NCBI RefSeq assembly: GCF_000382125.1
Contig: NZ_KB907551.1
Span: forward strand, 124,001-188,000
Length of the DNA: 64,000 nucleotides
Reading direction: 5' to 3'
DNA from: Eudoraea adriatica DSM 19308
GTDB taxonomy: Bacteria; Bacteroidota; Bacteroidia; Flavobacteriales; Flavobacteriaceae
Positions 38,300 to 47,371 of the stretch are shown in pieces (position 1 is the stretch's first letter; each line of letters starts with the position of its first letter). Under the pieces are notes generated by a model, which did not search any database, had not been told where the DNA came from, and worked only from the letters and a program-made list of their open reading frames with translations. The translations under genes and the position numbers were made by a program.

Positions 38300-38698
38300 C
38301 TATGCCTGAAGCAGAAAAACAAGGAAAATTGCAGGTATAAAATAAATTGCAATAGTTCTTGCCCCGTCATAATCTTTAGCGACTCTTTGTCCAAATAACA
38401 ACATTAACAGGGCTACACAACACAAGATTGCTCCATATAGCGCAAGAGTACGGTCTCCTGTAAAAATTAGTTGATAGAGGCCTGTCATACATAATACAGC
38501 TGCCAATACTTCTGTTAAAAGTATGGTAGCCAACAGCAATGGAACAATTCCTTTTAAAGGCGTATCCTTAAAATGCCCCTGTAACCAACCCAGATTTCCT
38601 TTCCAGTCAATTATTTTGTCTATGCCACTTTGCAGGAAGGTAATTATCAGGAATAATAAAAGTAAAATAACCGTTGCATTATTCAATATGTTTTCCAT
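38300..38698 (-). CDS. DoxX-like small membrane protein
   Basis: A 132-residue protein with four predicted membrane helices: about residues 8-25, 48-70, 78-110 and 115-131. The arrangement, with ILLLLFLIITFLQSGIDKIIDWKGNLGWL at the front (residue pattern of SGxDK followed by a loop), resembles the DoxX/DoxD-like family of Bacteroidetes membrane proteins. Their biochemical role is mostly unknown; some are linked to quinone or thiosulfate metabolism. It lies convergent with the OmpH-like gene and 52 bases after the end of holB on the same strand, so it could follow holB in a transcript. The family call is by overall look, not by a strict motif. Confidence 0.6.
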   Translation of the reverse strand: MENILNNATVILLLLFLIITFLQSGIDKIIDWKGNLGWLQGHFKDTPLKGIVPLLLATILLTEVLAAVLCMTGLYQLIFTGDRTLALYGAILCCVALLMLLFGQRVAKDYDGARTIAIYFIPAIFLVFLLQA

Positions 38699-38750
38699 AG
38701 TATATTTTATATAATAAAATGATTATCAACAGGTTGAACTATTGTTTTGA

Positions 38751-39902
38751 TTAGGCAGCTCGTTTATGCAATAAACGGGTAAGCTTTATAGATAAATCAG
38801 TCAGAATAATTTTAGAGTTCCCGTTACGCTCTATATGATAAATAGCATCCTCCAATTCGTTAACTATTGGCATTATATTTCTTTCATGTATAAATGGAGC
38901 AAATTTATCTAACTGAAAGCCGTCAATATGAATTCGCATATACACCAATTCTTTGACATTATAATTTAACAGCATTGCCTGCCTCATTACAGCCAGACAA
39001 TATTTTAAAAATTTTTTCTGAGTTTCTCTTCCGGTTTTCGCGACTTCTTCACTCCAGAGTATTAGCTCATGTATGGCCGCTTTATTACCTTTTGCTTTAA
39101 AAGCACTGCGCACCCACTGCACAAACCATTTTTCAAAAATCAATTCTTCCGAATCTTTATTCATGAGATCCATGGCTTTATTAAAATTTCCATTAGACTC
39201 ATGTGCAACCTTTAAGGCCTCATCTCTCGTTAAGCCTCTTTCTATTAATGCCCCGGAAATTGCTTCTTCAGATAAGGGCGGAAAATGCAATACCTGACAT
39301 CTGGATCGTATTGTTTGCAGTATCTGCTCTTCATCTTCGGTAATAAATATGAATACGGTTTTATCAGGGGGTTCTTCAATTAATTTTAGCAATTTGTTTG
39401 ATGCCGCTGTATTCATTGTTTCGGCCATCCAAAGTATCATTGTTTTGTATCCCCCCTCGTAGGATTTTAAGGATAACTTTTTTACAATATCATGGGCCTC
39501 GTCAACTCCAATTTGTCCTTGTTTCTTTTCAATACCAATTAATTGGTACCAATCAAACAGATTGCCATAAGGCTGTTCTTTTATAAATTGCCGCCATTCC
39601 TGTAAATAATTATTGCTAACAGCATGTGACTTTACCTTAGCCGAATTGGATACAGGAAATGCGAAGTGTAAGTCCGGATGGGATAAAGATGTACATTTCA
39701 GGTTACAGGAATCTTCAACAGGCAAGTTTTCACCACCCGTGTTCCCGCACAACAAATATTGGACATAGGCCAGCGCCGTTAAAAGCATACCAGAACCTTC
39801 GGGGCCTACAAACAATTGTGCGTGCGGAATGCGCCCGGCATCAGCACTGGAACAAAGATGATTTTTAATATGATCAAGCCCTAGAATATCTTTAAATAAC
39901 AT
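38751..39902 (-). CDS. holB: DNA polymerase III delta' subunit (clamp loader)
   Basis: A 383-residue protein from the ATG at 39902 (MLFKDILGLDHIKNHL, the usual N-terminus). Delta' is part of the clamp loader that opens the beta sliding clamp at the replication fork. It shows the AAA+-like fold with a Walker-A-like VGPEGSGMLLTALAY, which lacks the full GKT as is normal for delta'. It also shows the SRC arginine-finger element in QTIRSRCQVLHFPPLS and the sensor region KLLKLIEEPPDKTVFIFITE. Three cysteines (CGNTGG, DSCNLKC) form a reduced zinc module. An open frame extends nine codons further to 39929, but a promoter lies in that extension. Confidence 0.9.
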   Translation of the reverse strand: MLFKDILGLDHIKNHLCSSADAGRIPHAQLFVGPEGSGMLLTALAYVQYLLCGNTGGENLPVEDSCNLKCTSLSHPDLHFAFPVSNSAKVKSHAVSNNYLQEWRQFIKEQPYGNLFDWYQLIGIEKKQGQIGVDEAHDIVKKLSLKSYEGGYKTMILWMAETMNTAASNKLLKLIEEPPDKTVFIFITEDEEQILQTIRSRCQVLHFPPLSEEAISGALIERGLTRDEALKVAHESNGNFNKAMDLMNKDSEELIFEKWFVQWVRSAFKAKGNKAAIHELILWSEEVAKTGRETQKKFLKYCLAVMRQAMLLNYNVKELVYMRIHIDGFQLDKFAPFIHERNIMPIVNELEDAIYHIERNGNSKIILTDLSIKLTRLLHKRAA

Positions 39903-39907
39903 ACATT

Positions 39908-39936
39908 CAAATATAGGACATTTGATCATCTAACAA
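39908..39936 (-). promoter_or_regulatory. Candidate holB promoter (TTG / TATATTTG)
   Basis: The minus strand has TTG at 39936-39934 and TATATTTG at 39915-39908 with an 18-base spacer, fitting TTG-N17-23-TAnnTTTG. The ATG at 39902 is only five bases downstream, so the mRNA may be leaderless. Confidence 0.6.
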
Positions 39937-39977
39937 TAAATTAATAGTGTCACCTTCAACAGAATTGTAATAATCTT

Positions 39978-39985
39978 TACATTTG
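39978..39985 (+). promoter_or_regulatory. Candidate -7 promoter element for pgk
   Basis: TACATTTG matches TAnnTTTG exactly and is identical to the glnS box. It lies 24 bases before the ATG at 40010. The TTG within the box (39983) opens the longer reading frame, which makes that extended start unlikely. Confidence 0.55.
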
Positions 39986-40009
39986 CCTTTCCACAAAATA
40001 GTATTCCGG

Positions 40010-41203
40010 ATGATAACAGTAGACGATTTTAATTTTGAAAATAAAAAAGCATTAATACGGGTAGATTTCAATGTTCCTTTGGACGAGGATTTTAATGTAA
40101 CGGATTCGAATAGGATTGAAGCGGCCAAACCAACAATTATTAAAATCCTGGAAGACGGTGGAAGTGCGGTTCTTATGAGCCACCTGGGAAGACCTAAAGG
40201 TGAGCGAAACCCGGCTTTATCACTATCTCATATTTCCGAAAAAGTATCTGAAGTAATAGGCGTTCAGGTAAAATTCATAGACGATTGTATAGGCGAAAAG
40301 GCAGAAAAAGCAGTGGCAGAACTGGAAAGCGGAGAAGTTCTTTTGCTGGAAAACCTTCGCTTTTATGCAGAAGAAGAAAAAGGAGATAAATTATTCGCGG
40401 AACAATTGTCGCATTTAGGAGATATCTATGTGAATGACGCTTTTGGCACAGCGCACAGGGCTCATGCATCTACAACAATTGTCGCGGGGTTTTTTCCGGA
40501 TAAAAAATGCTTTGGATACCTTTTGGCAAAAGAAATAAAGGCCATAGAAAAAGTTATGAAAACAGGAGAAAAACCTGTTACGGCAATACTTGGAGGAGCC
40601 AAGGTCTCTTCTAAAATTACAATTATTGAGAATATCCTCAGTAAAATAAATCATTTGATAATTGGCGGAGGAATGACTTATACTTTTATTAAAGCGCAAG
40701 GAGGTAAAGTAGGGAATTCAATATGCGAAGATGATAAAATGGACCTTGCACTCTCCATACTTAAGAAAGCTAAAGATATGGGAGTTCAGGTGCATCTCCC
40801 CGTAGATGTTGTTGCTGCGGATGACTTTAGCAACAGCGCAAACACAAAAATTGTCGCTGTTGATGATATCCCGGAAGGCTGGCAGGGATTGGATGCAGGA
40901 CCAAAGACTTTAGAGAACTTCAGGGAGGTTATACTTGCTTCCAAAACAATTCTTTGGAACGGTCCCGTGGGTGTTTTTGAAATGGAAAGCTTTGCTGAAG
41001 GGACAATTTCAGTAGGAAACTTCATTGATGAAGCCACCAAAAATGGAGCGTTTTCATTAGTTGGCGGGGGAGATTCCGTAGCTGCTGTGAAGCAATTTGG
41101 ATTTGAAGACAAAGTGAGCTATGTCTCTACCGGCGGAGGAGCTATGCTTGAAAGCCTGGAAGGTAAATCACTACCGGGCATTGCTGCAATATTAGAAGCC
41201 TAA
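40010..41203 (+). CDS. pgk: Phosphoglycerate kinase
   Basis: A 397-residue protein from the ATG at 40010, the normal length of PGK. It transfers phosphate between 1,3-bisphosphoglycerate and ADP in glycolysis and gluconeogenesis. The signature [20 protein letters not shown] is near residue 18, the substrate loop [12 protein letters not shown] near 60, and the [11 protein letters not shown] segment near 150. [13 protein letters not shown] follows near 195, and the nucleotide-binding [12 protein letters not shown] and [19 protein letters not shown] are near the C-terminus. It is divergent from holB. Nine further in-frame codons upstream overlap the promoter box and are rejected. Confidence 0.96.
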   Translation: MITVDDFNFENKKALIRVDFNVPLDEDFNVTDSNRIEAAKPTIIKILEDGGSAVLMSHLGRPKGERNPALSLSHISEKVSEVIGVQVKFIDDCIGEKAEKAVAELESGEVLLLENLRFYAEEEKGDKLFAEQLSHLGDIYVNDAFGTAHRAHASTTIVAGFFPDKKCFGYLLAKEIKAIEKVMKTGEKPVTAILGGAKVSSKITIIENILSKINHLIIGGGMTYTFIKAQGGKVGNSICEDDKMDLALSILKKAKDMGVQVHLPVDVVAADDFSNSANTKIVAVDDIPEGWQGLDAGPKTLENFREVILASKTILWNGPVGVFEMESFAEGTISVGNFIDEATKNGAFSLVGGGDSVAAVKQFGFEDKVSYVSTGGGAMLESLEGKSLPGIAAILEA

Positions 41204-41319
41204 TGGCGTTATCGATTAAAGGGGGTTTCCGTTTTTTTAAATAGTTTAAGAAGCATTATTTTAATGTTTCATAAAAAAATACGATTTTAGCTTACACCCT
41301 TGGGCCAAAAATCAGTTTT

Positions 41320-42942
41320 ATGACCGCAATCAAAGAAATCATTCTTTATATAATCCTGCTTGTTTTTGCCGCGCCTTTGATGGCACAAGAACAAGTTGCA
41401 CCTCCTGTTTTGGAAGCTAAATCCTCCACTACAGAAAAGGTAGAAATTATACAAATACCGATTAAGCTGAACGCGGCCTTTAAAGAAACCCCGTCAATTA
41501 ACGACAAATCAATTGAATCGACCACAATAAATGAAGGCTACAAACTTGAGGACAATTCAGAGGCCGCCAGATATGATAGCTTATGGATGAAAGAGCTTTA
41601 TGCCAACGCAAGCTTATATGATGACATGTATAATTATGTTTCCAATCTGGAGGTAGATACATTAAAACAACTTACAATTGACACCGAAGTATTAAAAGAA
41701 CGTTTGGAATTACTTGATCAGAAAACACCTTTTAACATTGCCTATAATCCTTCATTGGAAAGAGTAATTCAATCTTTTTTATTGCGGAAACATGAGTTTA
41801 TCGAACGCATGATTACCGCAAGCCAGTTTTATTTTCCAATGTTTGAACAGGAATTGGATAATTACAATATTCCGCTTGAAATAAAGTATCTGGCCATCGT
41901 AGAATCTGCTTTGAACCCAAGGGCAAAGTCCAGGGTGGGCGCTACGGGTCTTTGGCAATTTATGTATAGCACAGGGAAGATGTATGGGTTGGATGTAAGT
42001 AGTTATGTAGATGACCGCAGTGACCCAATTAAATCAACCGCAGCGGCATGCAAATATCTATCTAAACTGTATGAAACCTTTGGTGACTGGGATTTGGCTT
42101 TGGCTGCATATAATTCGGGCCCGGGGAATGTAAATAAAGCAATCAGAAGGTCTGGCGGTTATACAAATTATTGGAACATTAGAAGGAATCTTCCCAGGGA
42201 AACCGCGGGATATGTGCCGGCCTTTTTAGCTACTATGTATTTATTTGAGTACGCAGAAGAACACGGCATTAAGTTGAATAAGGTAGAAAGGCCTTATTTT
42301 GAAACCGACACTGTCCATGTTAAACAGCTTATAACTTTTGATCAAATTTCAAAGTTGGTTGGGGTGAGTAAAGAAGAATTAATAGTTCTTAATCCTTCCT
42401 ACAAATTAAACATTATTCCCAAAATAAAAGACAAAAAACATTTCTTAAGGCTTCCAAAAGAAGCCATAGGTAAATTTGTAACCAATGAGGCAGCGATTTA
42501 TGCTTTTGCAGAAAAAGAAAACAAAAGCAGGGAAAGTGCTTTGCCAAAATTGGTTACGGCCGAAGACAGAATTCGATACAAGGTCAAAAGCGGGGATTAT
42601 CTCGGGAAAATAGCCGAACGCTATGGGGTTGGCGTAAGCCAGATTAAACAATGGAACGGCCTTAGAAGTAACAATTTAAGAATTGGTCAACGCCTGATCA
42701 TCTACCCAAGAAAGCCCGTAACCACTGTTTCTTCAAGTAAAAATGAAGCCATACAATCATCAACTGCCGTTAGTTTAAACGGAAATTCTAAAATTCATAC
42801 TGTAAAAGCCGGCGACTCTTTATGGACTATCTCCAGAAAATATCCGGGAATTACTATTGAAAAACTGAAACAATGGAACGGTATTAGCGGTAACAATCTG
42901 CAGCCAGGCACTAAGTTGAAACTGTGCGATTGTTCATCCTAA
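41320..42942 (+). CDS. MltD-like membrane-bound lytic murein transglycosylase with two LysM domains
   Basis: A 540-residue envelope enzyme that cleaves peptidoglycan glycan strands with formation of 1,6-anhydroMurNAc. A signal peptide (to about residue 22, APLMAQEQ) is followed by a 120-residue linker and an SLT (GH23) domain. The SLT domain has the catalytic Glu195 in LAIVESALNPRAKS, then GATGLWQFMYSTGKMYG and LALAAYNSGPGNVNKAI. Two C-terminal LysM peptidoglycan-binding domains follow, RYKVKSGDYLGKIAERYGV near residue 419 and IHTVKAGDSLWTISRKYPG near 493. The order matches MltD-type enzymes. Unlike E. coli MltD it shows no lipobox. It is followed 10 bases later by a DUF4837 lipoprotein gene. 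Confidence 0.9.
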   Translation: MTAIKEIILYIILLVFAAPLMAQEQVAPPVLEAKSSTTEKVEIIQIPIKLNAAFKETPSINDKSIESTTINEGYKLEDNSEAARYDSLWMKELYANASLYDDMYNYVSNLEVDTLKQLTIDTEVLKERLELLDQKTPFNIAYNPSLERVIQSFLLRKHEFIERMITASQFYFPMFEQELDNYNIPLEIKYLAIVESALNPRAKSRVGATGLWQFMYSTGKMYGLDVSSYVDDRSDPIKSTAAACKYLSKLYETFGDWDLALAAYNSGPGNVNKAIRRSGGYTNYWNIRRNLPRETAGYVPAFLATMYLFEYAEEHGIKLNKVERPYFETDTVHVKQLITFDQISKLVGVSKEELIVLNPSYKLNIIPKIKDKKHFLRLPKEAIGKFVTNEAAIYAFAEKENKSRESALPKLVTAEDRIRYKVKSGDYLGKIAERYGVGVSQIKQWNGLRSNNLRIGQRLIIYPRKPVTTVSSSKNEAIQSSTAVSLNGNSKIHTVKAGDSLWTISRKYPGITIEKLKQWNGISGNNLQPGTKLKLCDCSS

Positions 42943-42952
42943 AAATAAATAT

Positions 42953-43933
42953 ATGAAATACTTTGGAGCGCTATTTTTATCTCTTTTTTTATTGGTGTCC
43001 TGTGAAGACAAAAATAAAAAGGCCTATAAGCCTGTTTCAGTTGGCGCAATCAATTCGCTTGCTGTTGTCATGGAAAATCAGCTCTGGGAAGGTAAGGTTG
43101 GGGATAAAGTAAGAGAGCATTTTGCGGCACCTATACTTGGACTTACCTGGAACGAGCCACAATTTTCTATAGAACACATGCCCCTTCGCGTATTTACAGG
43201 GATGACTAGGCATAGGCGTTCTGTGCTATTTGTCAGTTTAGACAGCCTGGATCTGGCACATATTAAAACAGATTTATACGCCTCACCCCAGAAAGTTGGC
43301 GTAATTAAGGGCAGAACAGAGGAAGAGTTAATAAATAATATACAGGAAGGCGCAGATAAGATTATTGCGTCTTTCAAAACCACAGAAATGGAAGAGGCGC
43401 AAAAAAGATTTTTACGCTCTCTTAATAAGGACACAATTTTACAGTCTAAATTTAATATTTCTCTCAGACTACCTTCAATATATACGGTTGGGAAAGAAGA
43501 GGATAATTTTATTTGGATAGATCGTGAGATCCCTAAGGGAACCATGAACATAATAGTCTATGCCATGCCCTGGGACAGTTTTGAAAATGACTCCACCTTC
43601 GTCAAAGATATTGTAAAGATGAGGGATTCTATTGGCAAAAAATATATCCCGGGCCCGGATATACCCAATAAAACCACCTATATGGTTACCGAGAAGGCAT
43701 TTGCCCCTTATGTTTTCCCTGCTGAAATTTCGGGAAAGAAAGCAGCGGAAGCAAGAGGCATCTGGGAAATTCAAAATTACCCCATGGCAGGCCCTTTTTT
43801 AACCTATATAGTAAATGACAAGGAAAATAACAGAAAATTGATCCTGGAAGGATTTACATTTGCTCCTGCAACCAATAAAAGGGACTATATGTTTGAACTC
43901 GAAGCAATTCTCAAAACAGTTCAGTTCAGATAA
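42953..43933 (+). CDS. DUF4837-family lipoprotein
   Basis: A 326-residue protein with a lipoprotein signal (MKYFGALFLSLFLLVSCEDK, lipidated Cys near residue 17). The body starts GAINSLAVVMENQLWEGKVG and continues with GLTWNEPQFSIEHMPLRVFTG, features I associate with the flavobacterial DUF4837 family. Function is unknown. It lies 10 bases after the MltD-like gene, so it may act with peptidoglycan turnover, which is inference from position only. A strong hairpin terminator follows. Confidence 0.8.
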   Translation: MKYFGALFLSLFLLVSCEDKNKKAYKPVSVGAINSLAVVMENQLWEGKVGDKVREHFAAPILGLTWNEPQFSIEHMPLRVFTGMTRHRRSVLFVSLDSLDLAHIKTDLYASPQKVGVIKGRTEEELINNIQEGADKIIASFKTTEMEEAQKRFLRSLNKDTILQSKFNISLRLPSIYTVGKEEDNFIWIDREIPKGTMNIIVYAMPWDSFENDSTFVKDIVKMRDSIGKKYIPGPDIPNKTTYMVTEKAFAPYVFPAEISGKKAAEARGIWEIQNYPMAGPFLTYIVNDKENNRKLILEGFTFAPATNKRDYMFELEAILKTVQFR

Positions 43934-43964
43934 TCAGATAAGTTCAATATCAGGTATTAAAAAA

Positions 43965-43992
43965 GGCCGTGAAAAATTTTTCACGGCCTTTT
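43965..43992. terminator. Strong palindromic terminator after the DUF4837 gene
   Basis: Arms GGCCGTGAAAAA (43965-43976) and TTTTTCACGGCC (43977-43988) are a perfect 24-base palindrome flanked by A-runs and T-runs. It ends the plus-strand mltD-DUF4837 unit and can also end minus-strand transcription of the small ORF at 44013-44093. Confidence 0.85.
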
Positions 43993-44012
43993 AATGTTTT
44001 AATATCCTGTAT

Positions 44013-44093
44013 TTAATCAAATGCAAACCCTGTAGCTACTCTGAATATAAATGCATAAATATTTGGCGTAAAAACGGGCGTGTTTTTTAACAT
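44013..44093 (-). pseudogene. Shortened second copy of the small membrane-protein gene (26 codons)
   Basis: The minus strand encodes 26 residues, MLKNTPVFTPNIYAFIFRVA then TGFAFD and TAA. The last 16 residues share 13 identities with the end of the 56-residue protein at 44221-44391, and the last 45 bases share 38. The membrane-spanning N-terminal two thirds are missing and an in-frame TAG sits directly upstream of the ATG. It is either a decayed tandem duplicate or a very small protein that keeps only the conserved C-terminus YAFxFRVATGFAFD. A terminator follows it, as with the longer copy. Confidence 0.55.
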
Positions 44094-44171
44094 CTATAAA
44101 AGGCATGGAATAGGCGTTTAAATGCATGGCAATTGAATATTATCATGGACGCCTCAAAAGATACTCAAAAT

Positions 44172-44196
44172 AAAAAAGCGCCCGGTTAAGGGCGCC
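44172..44196 (-). terminator. Terminator after the 56-residue small membrane protein gene
   Basis: Stem GCGCCC (44178-44183) and GGGCGC (44190-44195) with a six-base loop. The A-run at 44172-44177 reads as a T-run on the minus strand, right after the gene ending at 44221. Confidence 0.8.
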
Positions 44197-44220
44197 TCCT
44201 TGTATTTAGGTTGCTTGGTA

Positions 44221-44391
44221 TTAATCGAACGCAAATCCCGTGGCTACTCTAAATAAAAATGCATAGAGTACTATGATAAATGAGATAAAACAAAACCACG
44301 AAAATATTTTGAAATAATTTTTTATCAGAACATGCCCAAGGTTTTTGAATGCCTCAGCATATATTTCTTTAAGAAGTAAAATGTGTTTCAT
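44221..44391 (-). CDS. Small flavobacterial membrane protein (56 residues; possibly DUF6747)
   Basis: A 56-residue protein that starts MKHILLLKEIYAEAFKNLG, continues through one hydrophobic helix (about residues 29-47) and ends FRVATGFAFD. It is rich in aromatic residues. From memory it resembles a short flavobacterial family annotated DUF6747, but I am not certain of that number. Function is unknown. It has its own terminator immediately downstream and a shortened paralogue 128 bases further along the same strand. The conserved C-terminus in both copies supports real coding. It lies 124 bases after the end of the PorE-like gene, on the same strand. Confidence 0.7.
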   Translation of the reverse strand: MKHILLLKEIYAEAFKNLGHVLIKNYFKIFSWFCFISFIIVLYAFLFRVATGFAFD

Positions 44392-44515
44392 TGGTTGGGC
44401 TTTTTATGTATAACTAAATTTTTAGTCAATGCGTATTCTGGGCTTTATGTTTGTTGCGAAAGGGCTGCCAGGGGTTGTGAAAATCAACAGATTAAATAGG
44501 AATCTTGCAGTAAAC

Positions 44516-47371
44516 CTACATCTTAACAATTATGAACTCAGAACGTCTGTTTAGCTGATGTTTGGCGGATGTGCACCTCACGGTACCATCACATTCATTG
44601 AGCAACCTTTCCTCTCCGTAACCAATGGCACTTTCTATGCGACCAGGAGAAATTCCGCGAGATATCAGATAGTCCCGTGTAGATTTAGCCCTTTTATCTG
44701 ACAGATATTTATTATAGGCCCTTTTACCCCTGGAATCCGTATGAGATTCAATTTTAATAACCATTGTTTCATACTCATTCATCACTTCTACCAACTTATC
44801 CAATTCATTGGCAGCATCTTTTCTTATATAAAACCTGTCGAAATCAAAGAAGATCATATCAATTTTGAGCTTTTTGATCCCATTTTCGATTGCAATGAGC
44901 TCTTTGAGCTTTTTCAAGGCTACTTCGGTCTGTACTAACTCATTTTCTTTCGTAACAACAGCTTGCTTGTCTTCAAAATAATCGTCTTTTATAGTCTTAA
45001 TACTATATTTTGTATTACTCTCCAGATCTTCAAACACAAAACTGCCATCCTCACCGGTAACTACTTCTTTTAATTTAATATTGTTTTCATCCAAAAGTAC
45101 TATCAGTGCTTCCGGCATCACATCTCCTGTAACCAGGTCTGTAACTACACCGGCAATGGCATTTTCATTGGTTTCCTCAGGGAGCATACTTTGAAATGAA
45201 TAGATGTCGTCATCTCCTTTGCCACCTCTCCTGTTTGATGCAAAGAAGCCTTTTTGAGTTTCTTCATCTACAATATAGGAGAAGTCGTCTTTTTTACTAT
45301 TTATGGGCTTGCCCGCATTCCTTACTTCCAGAAATCCGACTTCGTCATTAAAAGCCACCTCATATATGTCCAGCCCGCCAAGACCAACATGTCCGTCAGA
45401 AGAAAAAAAGAGTTTCTTTTCATTAATAAACGGAAACATCTCCTTTCTTTCGGTGTTTATTTCCGGGCCGAGATTTCTTGGTTCAGAAAATTGACCGTCA
45501 CCTAGTACATCAACAACAAAAATATCGGTCATACCTATGCTTCCGGGCATATCAGAAACAAAATACAGTTGCTTTCCATCCGGGCTAAGGGCGGGGTGAC
45601 CGGTAGAAAAATCGTCGCTATTAAAAGGAAGTTCTGTCGCTTCTGTCCATTCACCATCAATTTTTTTGGACATGTATATTTTCAGATTATTGATCCCGTT
45701 TTTATTTCGTTTTAATTTTTTGCCATAATTGTTCCTCGTGAAATACATGGTTTGATTGTCAGGGGAAAATGTGACAGACGCTTCGTGGTACTTTGTATTT
45801 ATCTTTTTTGAGAATTTGACAGCATCTTTTACTTCCTGTGATTCTTTATTTAACTTGGCCACATAAAGATCAAGAAAGGGCTGATTATTCCATTTATACC
45901 TTCTGGTATTAAAAAAAGAGGAATCCATAGCTGATGAAAACACCATCTGGTCCTCATTGTAGTACATCGGAGAGAAATCCGAATACTTAGTGTTCACTGC
46001 CAAATTGGCTATGCTAATTGTTTCTTCGGCGTTTAGAATATTATCCAGGACTATTTCATTGGGAGTTGCCCTGGACAGGTTATCCAAAGTACGTGAATTG
46101 CCCTTTTTTACTTCCTTATCATACAATCGCATTAATCGTTTGGCTCTGGCATATTTTCCGGTACCTTTTGAGGAATGGGCGTATTTAAAGATATTCTCTG
46201 CAGACATCTCATCTTTAAAATTGGTATATAACTTATCATACCAGTAATAGGCCCTTTCCATATTAGTATTAAAATAATGGGAATCGCCTGCCTTTTCCAT
46301 TACCTTAAAGGATTGATTATTTGGATCCTGCTCCAGCACCTTTTCATAAAGTTCGGCAGCTTCGGCATACCACATTTTGCTAAAATATGAATCGGCCTTT
46401 TGAAGCAGTTTATCATTTGTAAAAACACTGGAACCTTTTTTCATTGTTCCGGACCCTTTAAGTCGATTATAATTGTTCGGATCCGATATGTTTAAGGATT
46501 CTGTAACTGCTTTAGCTTTGGATTCGGCTATAAGCAAATCTTCTGTTACCTCCATCTCATCAGGATCAAAGACATTCATGATCCATACTTTATCGGCATA
46601 ACTTCCATTTAGGTTGGACTTGCAAGCTCTTATTGCCTCTTTCCAGTCTTTGGACTCTTGAAGATATACATAGTTTAAACCGCTTTCGGAATGAGTTGCT
46701 ACTTTGGTTACCAGATTTCTTTTACTAAGTTTATTCTGAAATGATTTAACATTTTGTATATCCCCAAATACCCCTGCTACAATATAATAGCCATTCTTCA
46801 GACCTTTAAACCGCGGAACTATTCTGGCAGCAATTTTATTCTCTTTTGCCGCTTTTATAAACTCTTTGGAAGTATAGCGGGTATTTACTACTAATTTTTT
46901 ATTTTCCGGCCCTGCCTTCCTGGTTTTAATTGTGGCTGAACTGCCCTGAACATCCATAATCCAGACTTCAGAATTATATTTCCCGTTCATTTCTGTAGAA
47001 CAGGAGTTTATAGCTTGTTTCCAATTCTCAAACTGGGCCAGGGAAACATAATTTAAATTACTAACCGGATGCGTAAGGATCAGCGGATTTAATTGCTTAA
47101 GCTTTAATTTTTTAACAAATTTTTCGGCGTTGGTCCGATCTCCGTAGACTCCGGCAATTATATAATATCCGTTTTTCGTTACTGAAAAATCCTTTACCAG
47201 TCTTGTTGGAATACCATTTGCTCTGGCACTACGTCTAAACGCTGCATCTGAACCCGGCGTTGTAACATCTGCCGTTGCATATTCATTTATTAATTCATTA
47301 GCATGTGCACTTACCCCAATTGTAATTAGGGTGAGGAAAGCAAGAATCGCCTGTATTAATTTTTTATTCAT
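44516..47371 (-). CDS. PorE-like OmpA-family protein with SPOR-like, TPR, PD40 and regulatory domains
   Basis: A 951-residue envelope protein with a signal peptide to about residue 25 (VSAHANEL). Two SPOR-like modules follow (about residues 40-142 and 165-265, each with NGYYI[IV]AGV[YF]GD and ending WIM[DN]V). Next are a TPR-like region (about 325-420, KADSYFSKMWYAEAAELYEKV) and a PD40/WD40-type beta-propeller (about 470-700, with TGHPALSPDGKQLYFVSDMPG). A carboxypeptidase-regulatory-like domain lies at about 740-810. The C-terminus is an OmpA peptidoglycan-binding domain (FFDFDRFYIRKDAANELDKL, then ESHTDSRGKRAYNKYLSDKR). The TPR-PD40-CRD-OmpA order is that of PorE, a type IX component of Porphyromonas that links the outer-membrane machine to peptidoglycan. 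The added SPOR-like pair is distinctive. No PorP gene is adjacent. Confidence 0.85.
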   Translation of the reverse strand: MNKKLIQAILAFLTLITIGVSAHANELINEYATADVTTPGSDAAFRRSARANGIPTRLVKDFSVTKNGYYIIAGVYGDRTNAEKFVKKLKLKQLNPLILTHPVSNLNYVSLAQFENWKQAINSCSTEMNGKYNSEVWIMDVQGSSATIKTRKAGPENKKLVVNTRYTSKEFIKAAKENKIAARIVPRFKGLKNGYYIVAGVFGDIQNVKSFQNKLSKRNLVTKVATHSESGLNYVYLQESKDWKEAIRACKSNLNGSYADKVWIMNVFDPDEMEVTEDLLIAESKAKAVTESLNISDPNNYNRLKGSGTMKKGSSVFTNDKLLQKADSYFSKMWYAEAAELYEKVLEQDPNNQSFKVMEKAGDSHYFNTNMERAYYWYDKLYTNFKDEMSAENIFKYAHSSKGTGKYARAKRLMRLYDKEVKKGNSRTLDNLSRATPNEIVLDNILNAEETISIANLAVNTKYSDFSPMYYNEDQMVFSSAMDSSFFNTRRYKWNNQPFLDLYVAKLNKESQEVKDAVKFSKKINTKYHEASVTFSPDNQTMYFTRNNYGKKLKRNKNGINNLKIYMSKKIDGEWTEATELPFNSDDFSTGHPALSPDGKQLYFVSDMPGSIGMTDIFVVDVLGDGQFSEPRNLGPEINTERKEMFPFINEKKLFFSSDGHVGLGGLDIYEVAFNDEVGFLEVRNAGKPINSKKDDFSYIVDEETQKGFFASNRRGGKGDDDIYSFQSMLPEETNENAIAGVVTDLVTGDVMPEALIVLLDENNIKLKEVVTGEDGSFVFEDLESNTKYSIKTIKDDYFEDKQAVVTKENELVQTEVALKKLKELIAIENGIKKLKIDMIFFDFDRFYIRKDAANELDKLVEVMNEYETMVIKIESHTDSRGKRAYNKYLSDKRAKSTRDYLISRGISPGRIESAIGYGEERLLNECDGTVRCTSAKHQLNRRSEFIIVKM

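Noticed and set aside
44094-44171. Hairpin with AGGCGT/ACGCCT arms between the two small-gene copies
   Set aside because: Only 6 bp with a loop of over 30 bases, which is too weak to call.
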